This document shows positions 45,926-53,302 of a DNA stretch of 64,000 nucleotides, one piece after another. Position numbers and translations under genes: made by a program. The notes under the pieces were generated by a model that worked only from the letters and a program-made list of their open reading frames with translations, did no database searches and was not told where the DNA came from. The stretch's first letter is position 1, and the number at the start of each line of letters is the position of its first letter. The stretch is from Mangrovicoccus sp. HB161399 (GTDB lineage Bacteria > Pseudomonadota > Alphaproteobacteria > Rhodobacterales > Rhodobacteraceae), in contig NZ_JAATVU010000028.1 of assembly GCF_013184745.1 (NCBI RefSeq), forward strand, positions 17,955 to 81,954, given 5' to 3'.

Positions 45926-47623
45926 ATGGAAGAGATGCTCCGAGACGGGCAGGAATGCGACGTGCTCGTGATCGGGTCGGGCGCCGGCGGATTGGCCACG
46001 GCGGTCACCGCCGCACTGCACGGGCTCGACGTCGTGGTGATCGAGAAGGAGCCGGTCTTCGGCGGCTCCACCGCCTTTTCCGGCGGGGTGCTGTGGATCC
46101 CCGGCAACCGCCACTGCGGCGCGGAGGACAGCCGCGGCGCGGCACGGCGCTACATGCGCGAGGAGACCGGCAATTTCTACGATGCCGAGGCGGTCGAGGC
46201 CTATCTGGAGACCGGGCCGGAGATGCTGGATTTCTTCGAGTCGAAGACCGAGGTCGCCTTCGTGCCGACGCTGTATCCCGACTACCACCCGCTTGTTCCG
46301 GGCGGGGTCGATGTCGGCCGCTCGGTACTGGCCGCGCCCTATGACACGGTGGGTCTCGGCAAGGACATGAAGCGGCTGCGGCCACCCTTGAAGACCATCA
46401 CCTTCATGGGGATGATGTTCAATTCCTCGAATGCCGACATCAAGCATTTCTTCAACGCCACCAAGTCGCTGGGCTCCTTCGCCTATGTCGCGCGGCGGCT
46501 GGCGGCGCATTTCCTCGAAGTGCTGCGCTACGGCCGCGGCACCAAGGTGACCTCGGGCAACGCCCTGGCCGCGCGGCTGGCGAAAAGCTGCTTCGACCTC
46601 GGCATCCCGATCCACACCTCCGCGCCCGCCGACGCGCTGATATCGGGTCCCTCGGGCGTCAGCGGCGCGGTGGTCTCGACGCCCTCCGGCAAGGTCGCGC
46701 TACGCGCGCGCAAGGGCGTGGTGCTGGCGGCGGGCGGCTTCGCGCGGGATCTGGAGAAGCTGCGCAGGGCCTATCCACATCTGCGCCGCGGCGGCGAGCA
46801 CCTGACGCCGGTCCCCGAAGGCAGCACCGGCGACGGCATCGACCTGGGCGTCGCGGCGGGCGGCAAGTTCGACCTGCGCTTCCCCAATGCCTCGGCCTGG
46901 ATGCCGGTGTCGAAAGTGCCCATGGGCAAGGGACGGGAGATCGCCTTCCCGCATCTTCTGGACCGCTACAAGCCCGGCATCGTTGCGGTGCTGAAGGACG
47001 GGCGGCGCTTCACCAACGAGAGCGAAAGCTACCACGATGTCGGCGCCGCGCTGATCCGGGCCTGCGAGGGCGAGACCGAGACCGCCTGCTGGCTGATCGC
47101 CGACCGCAGGGCGCTGGCGAAATACGGGCTGGGCTATGCCAAGCCTTCGCCGGTTCCGCCGCAGCTGTTCCAGCGCACCGGTTACCTCAAGCACGGCCGC
47201 TCGCTGGCGGAGCTAGCCACGGCCTGCGGCATCGATCCGGCCGGGCTGGAGGCCACAGTCAAGGCCTACAACGAAACTGCTCAACACGGCGAGGATCCCG
47301 AATTCGGCCGCGGCACGACCTCGTTCAACCGCTATCTCGCCGATCCCGACAACAAGCCCAACCCCTGCGTCGCGCCGATCGAGACCGGGCCGTTCTATGC
47401 GGTCAAGGTCATCATGGGCGACCTGGGCACCTTCGACGGACTGGAAACCACCGTGCAGGGACAGGTGCTCGACCGCCAGGGCACGGCGATCCCCGGCCTC
47501 TACGCGGTGGGCAACGACCGGGCCTCGATCATGGGCGGGAACTATCCCGGGGCGGGCATCACGCTGGGCCCGGCGATGACCTTCGGCTACATCACCGGCC
47601 GCCACCTGGCAGGTGCGGCATGA
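45926..47623 (+). CDS. FAD-dependent oxidoreductase, 3-ketosteroid-delta1-dehydrogenase/fumarate-reductase-like
   Basis: This 565-residue flavoprotein has FAD-binding VLVIGSGAGGLATAV near the N-terminus and EPVFGGSTAFSGGVLWIPGN. The C-terminal block YAVGNDRASIMGGNYPGAGITLGPAMTFGYITGRHL is close to the delta1-ketosteroid dehydrogenase pattern. Such enzymes abstract hydride from carbons next to a carbonyl in steroids or cyclic ketones. There is no signal peptide, so it is cytoplasmic. GGGAGGA precedes the ATG. The SDR gene overlaps its stop, suggesting paired alcohol-ketone-enone chemistry on a cyclic substrate. Confidence 0.88.
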   Translation: MEEMLRDGQECDVLVIGSGAGGLATAVTAALHGLDVVVIEKEPVFGGSTAFSGGVLWIPGNRHCGAEDSRGAARRYMREETGNFYDAEAVEAYLETGPEMLDFFESKTEVAFVPTLYPDYHPLVPGGVDVGRSVLAAPYDTVGLGKDMKRLRPPLKTITFMGMMFNSSNADIKHFFNATKSLGSFAYVARRLAAHFLEVLRYGRGTKVTSGNALAARLAKSCFDLGIPIHTSAPADALISGPSGVSGAVVSTPSGKVALRARKGVVLAAGGFARDLEKLRRAYPHLRRGGEHLTPVPEGSTGDGIDLGVAAGGKFDLRFPNASAWMPVSKVPMGKGREIAFPHLLDRYKPGIVAVLKDGRRFTNESESYHDVGAALIRACEGETETACWLIADRRALAKYGLGYAKPSPVPPQLFQRTGYLKHGRSLAELATACGIDPAGLEATVKAYNETAQHGEDPEFGRGTTSFNRYLADPDNKPNPCVAPIETGPFYAVKVIMGDLGTFDGLETTVQGQVLDRQGTAIPGLYAVGNDRASIMGGNYPGAGITLGPAMTFGYITGRHLAGAA

Positions 47624-48423
47624 GCGGGGCGGACTGGCTCGGCCTCGCGGGAAAGACCGCGGTTGTGACGGGCGGCGGCGGCGGCATCGGCACGGCCTGC
47701 CTTCGGGCGCTGCTGGATGCGGGCTGCTTCGTCGCCTCGCTCGATCTCGGGGCAGAGCGCGGAGAGGCGCTGCGCAGCACCTTCGCCGCCGAGGCCGGCC
47801 GCTTCCTGGCGCTCGACTGCAACGTCTCCGATCCCGCGGGCGTCGCCGCGGCGGGCGAGGCCGTGGCGGAGCGCTTCGGCGGAGCGGACATCCTGGTGAA
47901 CAACGCGGGCATCCTGCGCCCGGGCCCGCTGGCGGCGCTGCCTCTTGCCGACTGGAAGACCATGCTGGCGGTGAACCTGGAGGGCGTGCTCATCGCCGCG
48001 CAGGTCTTCGCCGCGCAGATGGCGGCGCGGGGCGGCGGCGCGCTGGTGCATGTCTCGTCGATCGCGGCCAGCCAGCCGCAGCCCTTTTCCGGCGCCTACA
48101 GCCCCGGCAAGGCGGCGGTCTCGATGCTGTCGCGGCAGCTCGCCTTCGAGATGGCGCCGCAGGGGATCCGCTCCAACGTGGTCAGCCCCGGCCTGGTAGT
48201 GACGCCGCTCAGCGAGGCGTTCTATGCCGATCCGGACATCCGCGCGGCGCGCGAACGCCATGTCCCGGCCGGACGGATCGGCACGCCCGCCGACATGGCC
48301 GAGGCGGTGCTCTACCTCGCCAGCCCACGGGCCGGCTACGTCACCGGACAGGAGATCGTCGTCGATGGCGGCCTGTCCCAGTCCCTGATGGCAACCGTGC
48401 CGCGCCCCGGCTATTCGGCCTGA
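47620..48423 (+). CDS. short-chain dehydrogenase/reductase
   Basis: This 267-residue classical SDR has VVTGGGGGIGTACL (cofactor), LVNNAGIL, Ser in VHVSSIAASQP and Tyr-x3-Lys in GAYSPGKAAV. The Asp in SLDLGAERG points to NAD(H). Its ATG overlaps the flavoprotein stop as ATGA, so they are translated together. It probably oxidises a ring hydroxyl to the ketone used by the flavoprotein, or the reverse. Confidence 0.9.
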   Translation: MSGADWLGLAGKTAVVTGGGGGIGTACLRALLDAGCFVASLDLGAERGEALRSTFAAEAGRFLALDCNVSDPAGVAAAGEAVAERFGGADILVNNAGILRPGPLAALPLADWKTMLAVNLEGVLIAAQVFAAQMAARGGGALVHVSSIAASQPQPFSGAYSPGKAAVSMLSRQLAFEMAPQGIRSNVVSPGLVVTPLSEAFYADPDIRAARERHVPAGRIGTPADMAEAVLYLASPRAGYVTGQEIVVDGGLSQSLMATVPRPGYSA

Positions 48424-48714
48424 AGGCGCAGCGGACATCCGGCCCGCTCCATGGTCCGGCGGCCAAGCCGGCGGACCGCCCTGCCGCAGCAGGTCCCGGA
48501 CCTCCGGGCGGCCAAGAGTTAACAAAAATTTAACCACCCGCCGTGAAAGTTGCATCGGATATCAACTTTCCGGGACCGGCAGTTCAGTCCGGCAGACCAA
48601 GGTGGAGGACATGTTCCGGGACCCAAGGTGCATTCAGGACCCGTCCAGCCCCCTGGCCCCAGCCCGGCCGAGGCACGGCGCCCATCCTCCTCCAGCCAGC
48701 GGCCATGCCCCGTC
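48424..48714. other. intergenic region before the GGDEF-EAL gene
   Basis: The AT-rich patch GTTAACAAAAATTTAAC (48518-48534) and the inverted repeat at 48545-48570 are the only marked features. A TTG-initiated extension of the downstream gene from 48550 is possible but would run through the repeat. Confidence 0.5.
48545..48570 (+). promoter_or_regulatory. inverted repeat upstream of the GGDEF-EAL gene
   Basis: GAAAGTTG (48545-48552) and CAACTTTC (48563-48570) are perfect 8-base arms 10 bases apart, directly after an AT-rich promoter-like patch. It could be an operator or an mRNA leader hairpin. Confidence 0.5.
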
Positions 48715-50535
48715 ATGAAGGTCCTGCCGCCCATGATCGCCATGGCCGCCGGCCCGCCGCACGGCACCTTCGGCTTGCTGTGCGAAAGCGTGGCCCAGCT
48801 GTCGGGCGCCGCCGCCTGCTGGCTGGAAACCGGCCGGTCCATACCCGCGGGCTTCATTGCCGTCCGTCCCGACATCGGCGCCCGGCTGCGCGAACTGGCG
48901 CTGCAGCTGCCCGGCCCCGGCAAGGCCCTCTCCGCCGCGCCCGGCGAAGTCAGCGGCACGGTCCAGCGCCATGACGTGCGCCTGCCGGAGGGAACCTTCC
49001 GGCTCTGCAGCCTGCGCTTCGACGGCTGTCCCGATCTCGACGGCATGGTGCTCTGGCTGGCCTTCGGCGGCCACGGCGGCACGGCCCGGCGGGCCATGCT
49101 GGAACCCGCGCTGCCGCTGATCCGCGCCTGCATGGAACGCTGGCAGCGCAGCGAGGTGCTGCAGCGGGATCTGGCCGCCGCCGAACGCAGCTGCGCCCGC
49201 TTGGAGCAGCAGGTGCGCACCGACGCGCTGACCGGTGTCGAGAATTCCCGGGCCTTCCGGCAGAGCGCGACCGAACGGCTCGCGCCGGGCCGGGCCGAGC
49301 ACGGGCTGATCCTCGTCGACATCGACCATTTCAAGCGCGTCAACGACGTTCTCGGCCATGCCTTCGGCGACGCCTACCTGCAAGCCATAGCTCGGGCCAT
49401 CGTCGCCGCATTCCCGGCCGGCACGCTGGTCGGGCGGATCGGCGGCGACGAATTCGCCGTCCTGGCCGACACGCCGAGGTCCGGAACGGCCTATCTGGCC
49501 GGGCTGGTCGCCTGCTGCCGCAGCGGAATCCAGCGGGCCGCGGCAATGCTCGGCCGGCCCGAACTCGGCCGCGCCAGCATGGGGGTCGCGCTCTCGCCGG
49601 AACATGCCGCGGACTACCCGGATCTGTTCGAACGGGCGGATGCCGCGCTCTACGCGGCCAAGGCCTCCGGGCGCAGCACCGCAGTGTTCTACGAACCCGC
49701 CTCCCATGCCCGCTTCAACAACCGCGAACTGGCCAGCCAATTCCGGCTGGCCGCCCGGCAGGAGCGGATCCGGGCCTATCTCCAGCCGGTGGTGCAGCTG
49801 CAGACCGGGTTCTGCCGCGGCTTCGAAGTGTTGGCGCGCTGGCACCAGAGCGATGGCCGGATCCGCCTGCCCTCGGAGTTCGATGCCGTGTTCCGGGACC
49901 ACCGCATCGCCGAGCAGCTTACCCGCGGCATGGTGCGCGACGGGCTCGACCTGTTCGGGCGCTGGCTGGCCCGCTGCCCCGCGCGCGCCGGCGACGCGCG
50001 GCTGGCCATCAACCTGACCACCTTCGACCTGCTCAACCAGGAATTCGCCTTCGACCTGCAGTCCGAGCTGTCCCGGCGCGGCCTCGGCTGGTCGTCGGTC
50101 ACGCTGGAAATCACCGAGCACGTCATCCTGGGCGACAGCAACGGCCAGATCCACCGCAATCTCGAAGAGCTACGCGCCCGCGGGGCGAAGCTGGCGATGG
50201 ACGATTTCGGCACCGGCCATGGCGGGCTGCAGCACCTGCGCGACTGGCCCATCGACATCCTCAAGATCGACCGGCAGTTCGTCTCGCGGATGGGCTCCAG
50301 CCCGCGGGACAGGGCGGTGGTGGAGGCCGTCCTGGGGATCGCCGACCGCTGCGGTTTCGAGGTGGTCGCGGAAGGGATCGAGACGGCGGACCAGCTGGAC
50401 CAGCTGAGGCGCATGGGCTGCAGCGACGGCCAGGGCCATTTCTTCAGCGCGGCAGTGCCGCCTGAAGAGGCCGCCGCCCTGCCCCATGCCTACGATCTGG
50501 CGGCCGGCGCCGCCGGCCTCAGCTCCCGAGGCTGA
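48715..50535 (+). CDS. GGDEF-EAL cyclic-di-GMP turnover protein
   Basis: This protein of about 606 residues has a ~130-residue N-terminal sensor-like region and a short coiled coil. The diguanylate cyclase domain has an intact GGDEF (residues ~243-247, RIGGDEFAV). The phosphodiesterase domain has the EAL motif written EVL (residue ~371). Other EAL catalytic residues are present: Asn in LAINLTTFD, Glu in LEITEHVI, DDFGTG, LKIDRQF, Glu in EVVAEGIET, and the final Gln in SDGQGHFFS. Both activities are therefore possible. No TM segment or signal peptide is seen. The start is uncertain (TTG 48550, ATG 48715 or 48736). Its end overlaps the convergent kinase gene by 17 bases. Confidence 0.88.
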   Translation: MKVLPPMIAMAAGPPHGTFGLLCESVAQLSGAAACWLETGRSIPAGFIAVRPDIGARLRELALQLPGPGKALSAAPGEVSGTVQRHDVRLPEGTFRLCSLRFDGCPDLDGMVLWLAFGGHGGTARRAMLEPALPLIRACMERWQRSEVLQRDLAAAERSCARLEQQVRTDALTGVENSRAFRQSATERLAPGRAEHGLILVDIDHFKRVNDVLGHAFGDAYLQAIARAIVAAFPAGTLVGRIGGDEFAVLADTPRSGTAYLAGLVACCRSGIQRAAAMLGRPELGRASMGVALSPEHAADYPDLFERADAALYAAKASGRSTAVFYEPASHARFNNRELASQFRLAARQERIRAYLQPVVQLQTGFCRGFEVLARWHQSDGRIRLPSEFDAVFRDHRIAEQLTRGMVRDGLDLFGRWLARCPARAGDARLAINLTTFDLLNQEFAFDLQSELSRRGLGWSSVTLEITEHVILGDSNGQIHRNLEELRARGAKLAMDDFGTGHGGLQHLRDWPIDILKIDRQFVSRMGSSPRDRAVVEAVLGIADRCGFEVVAEGIETADQLDQLRRMGCSDGQGHFFSAAVPPEEAAALPHAYDLAAGAAGLSSRG

Positions 50536-52804
50536 GCGCCACCGCATTGGCGAGATCCCGCGCGCCGGCGGGCTTGCGCAGCACCAGCCCCGGCACCTCC
50601 TGGCCGCCGGGCTCCGCCGGACCGGCATAGCCGGTGAGGTAGAGCACCCGCAGATGCGGCCGCGCGCGGCGGGCCGCCGCGGCGAGCCGGTTTCCGCCGA
50701 GCGAGCCGGGCAGCACGAGATCGGTGACGAGCAGGTCGAATGCGCCTTCCCCGTTCAGCAGCTCCATCGCCTCCGCGCCGGTTCCGGCATGGCTGACCTC
50801 GGCGCCGAGCATCGCCAGGATTTCGGAGACGAGTCCCGTCATCCCGGGATCGTCATCGACCACCAGGATGCTGCGCCCGGCCAGATCCGGCAGCGGCTCC
50901 GCCGCACTGCCCGGCGCCGCCTCGGCTTCGTCGGCCGGCGGCAGCCGCAGGGTCGCGCGCGTGCCCATCCCCGGGGCCGAGGCGATCTCCAGCGTCCCGC
51001 CGCAGCGGCGGGCGAAATTCTCGACCATGGCCAGGCCAAGGCCGCTGCCGCCGCGGGCGAGCCGGGTGGAGAAGAACGGATCCCGCGCCCGCGCCAGCAC
51101 CGCGGGGTCCATCCCCGGCCCGTCATCGGCCACGCTCAGTTCCAGCATGCCGTCCGCCCGGGCCGCGATCGCGATCTGCCCGCCGGCGGCGCCGCTTTCG
51201 ACGATGGCGTTGCGGGCGTTCAGCACGAGGTTCAGGAGCGCCGCCTCCAGATCCGCCGCCGGGGCGCGCAGCGCCAGCGGCGCCGTGCCGGGGCAGTCCG
51301 CCGCCAGGCCGATGGTCGCGGGCAGGACCGCCCGCAGGACCGGGCCCGCCTCCTCGAGCACGCGGCGCAGATCGGAGGTCCCGGTCCCGGCCGCAGGCTC
51401 GCGGGTCAGCGCAAGCAGGCGATCGGTCAGGTCGGCGCCGCGCGCGCAGGCCGCCTGGATGCCGCCGAGATGGCGCTGCATCGTCTCCTCCCGCCCCGAC
51501 AGCAGCCCGGTATCCGCGCTGAGCTGGACCACCCCGAAAATGTTGGCCATCTCGTGCGCAATGCCGCCCGCCATCTCGCCGACCGCATCCAGCCGTTCGG
51601 TGCGCGCGAGATTCTCCCGCAGGATCCAGCCCTGGGTCTCGTCGATCACCGACAGGACCAGCAGGTCGCCGCCCGGCTGCGGCCTGAGGCAGAATCTCAG
51701 CGCGTGCTCCGTCCCCTCCGGATCGACCCAGCCGGCGTGGAGGTCGCCGCCCGCCCCGCCGTCGAGCAGCCGCCGCGCCGGCGCCTCGCCGGGCGGGAGG
51801 CTGCGCCGGTCGCCGAGCGCATGGAAGCGCGCCCGAAAGAGCCAGCTTTCGGGCGATATCTCCGTCCCGCAGAGCCGCCGGGCCCCGCGGTTGGCCATCC
51901 GGAACCGGCGGTCGGCACCAAAGACGAACACCGCCGCGTCGAGCCCGTCCAGCGCCGCCCGCATCCGCCGCTCCTCCTCCCTGCGCAGCCGTTCCTCGCG
52001 GTTGCGCAAATCGGCGACATTGAGCACGGCGAGCACCGACAGGATCGCCAGCGCCGCCGCGATGCCGCTGCTCCAGACGCTGGGATCGAGCACGCCGCGG
52101 CCGCTGATCTCGACGGCCAGCTCGGCCAGCAGCAGCGGCCCGAGCAGCGCCAGCGGCACCAGGCGGCGCGCCGCCCGGCTGCCGGTTCCCTCGCCGAAGG
52201 CAATCCGCGCCAGCCGGAAATCCGGACGCGCCAGCATCGCCGCCGTGCACAGCGCCAGAAGCGACAGCGCGCTGTGCGGCGCCATGCCGGTGAAGGCAAG
52301 GGTCGCCTCGTAGGCGCCGCGGTCGATCAGGTAGGTGCCGATGGCGGTCAGCGTCAGAAGCAGCCCCGCAGCGCCGATCGCCGACGCGGCGCGGTCGGCG
52401 AGGCGGCCGCGGCTGCCGGCCGCCAGCGTGCCGAGCGCGGCGATCGCCAGCCCGGCGCTGGTCGCCAGCGCCATGCGGTCGCCGCTTTCCGCGCCGGGCA
52501 TGAACCGGACCGGCACCGCCACGGCCAGCCGCAGCGCGGAGAAGGCCAGCACCGCCCCGGCCAGCGCCCGTGCCGCCCCCGGACGCCGCCGCCGCCGCGG
52601 CCCCAGCTGCAGGAGCTGCGCCGCCGCCGTCGCGGCAAGGCAGATGGCAGTGCCCGGCACCATCGCCGGGTTGCCCGGCCCCATGCGGACCAGCCAGCCG
52701 ATCCCGGTGCCCCAGCCGAGCAACAGCACCGCAAGCGACAGCGCCAGCACGCTGCCCGCCAGCAGCCCGGCCCAGAATTCCAGCTTGCGGCGGGTGGCGG
52801 GCAT
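50519..52804 (-). CDS. hybrid sensor histidine kinase with receiver domain
   Basis: This 761-residue membrane kinase has about eight TM segments in the first ~260 residues. A PAS-like domain follows (~270-390), then HisKA with phospho-acceptor His417 (GGIAHEMANIFGVV) and an HATPase domain (LLNLVLNARNAI, VADDGPGMD, GGSGLGLAMVENFARRCGG). It ends in a receiver domain (ILVVDDDPGMTGLV, Asp695 in LLVTDLVLPGS, LRKPAG). NIFGVV instead of NLLTVI after the His is the pattern of the NtrB-like/hybrid group. It lies 35 bases downstream of the single-domain receiver gene on the same strand. Confidence 0.9.
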   Translation of the reverse strand: MPATRRKLEFWAGLLAGSVLALSLAVLLLGWGTGIGWLVRMGPGNPAMVPGTAICLAATAAAQLLQLGPRRRRRPGAARALAGAVLAFSALRLAVAVPVRFMPGAESGDRMALATSAGLAIAALGTLAAGSRGRLADRAASAIGAAGLLLTLTAIGTYLIDRGAYEATLAFTGMAPHSALSLLALCTAAMLARPDFRLARIAFGEGTGSRAARRLVPLALLGPLLLAELAVEISGRGVLDPSVWSSGIAAALAILSVLAVLNVADLRNREERLRREEERRMRAALDGLDAAVFVFGADRRFRMANRGARRLCGTEISPESWLFRARFHALGDRRSLPPGEAPARRLLDGGAGGDLHAGWVDPEGTEHALRFCLRPQPGGDLLVLSVIDETQGWILRENLARTERLDAVGEMAGGIAHEMANIFGVVQLSADTGLLSGREETMQRHLGGIQAACARGADLTDRLLALTREPAAGTGTSDLRRVLEEAGPVLRAVLPATIGLAADCPGTAPLALRAPAADLEAALLNLVLNARNAIVESGAAGGQIAIAARADGMLELSVADDGPGMDPAVLARARDPFFSTRLARGGSGLGLAMVENFARRCGGTLEIASAPGMGTRATLRLPPADEAEAAPGSAAEPLPDLAGRSILVVDDDPGMTGLVSEILAMLGAEVSHAGTGAEAMELLNGEGAFDLLVTDLVLPGSLGGNRLAAAARRARPHLRVLYLTGYAGPAEPGGQEVPGLVLRKPAGARDLANAVALSLGS

Positions 52805-52839
52805 CAGGCCGGCCCGGAGCGCGGCAGGCCGCCCGGCAT

Positions 52840-53223
52840 CTAGCCCGCCCCCGCCGCCGGAGACCGCGCGTGGCGGCGCACCACCGCATCGATCTGGTCC
52901 AGCGTCGCGGTCTTGCGCATCTTGGCGCGGGCGGAGCGCAGCCCCTGCTGCATCAGCGGCGACTCGACCAGCTCGGGGCGGCCGGTGATGATCACGGCAG
53001 GAAGGTCGGGGTCGAGCTTGTCCAGTTCGTGGATCAGGGTGATCGCGCCGCCGCCCTGCATCAGGACGTCGAGGAACACGATGTCCCAGGTGCTCCGGCC
53101 GGCGAGGTCCAGGAGCTGCGTGCCCGAGGTCACCCCCGTGCAGGCATGGCCCTTGGCCTCCATCCCCTCGCAGAACACCGCGAGATAGGCGACATCGTCA
53201 TCCGCGATAAGTATCCGCGCCAC
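52840..53223 (-). CDS. single-domain response regulator
   Basis: This 127-residue receiver domain stands alone. It has the acidic pocket ILIADDDVAY, phospho-acceptor Asp52 (DIVFLDVLMQGG), a Thr in VIITGRPE and Lys in KMRKTATL. The GTG start at 53223 has a strong GGGGGGA site 6 bases upstream and begins exactly where receivers begin. An ATG at 53268 would add 15 non-conserved residues reaching toward the divergent gene. It probably shuttles phosphate from the adjacent hybrid kinase; with no output domain it must act by protein contact. Confidence 0.88.
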   Translation of the reverse strand: MARILIADDDVAYLAVFCEGMEAKGHACTGVTSGTQLLDLAGRSTWDIVFLDVLMQGGGAITLIHELDKLDPDLPAVIITGRPELVESPLMQQGLRSARAKMRKTATLDQIDAVVRRHARSPAAGAG

Positions 53224-53302
53224 GCCGCATCCCCCCGCATTGAAGCCCGGCCGTTTTGTGCTAGCCATGGTGGGGTAGCAGGCAACGGTGGGAAAAGAAA
53301 GC

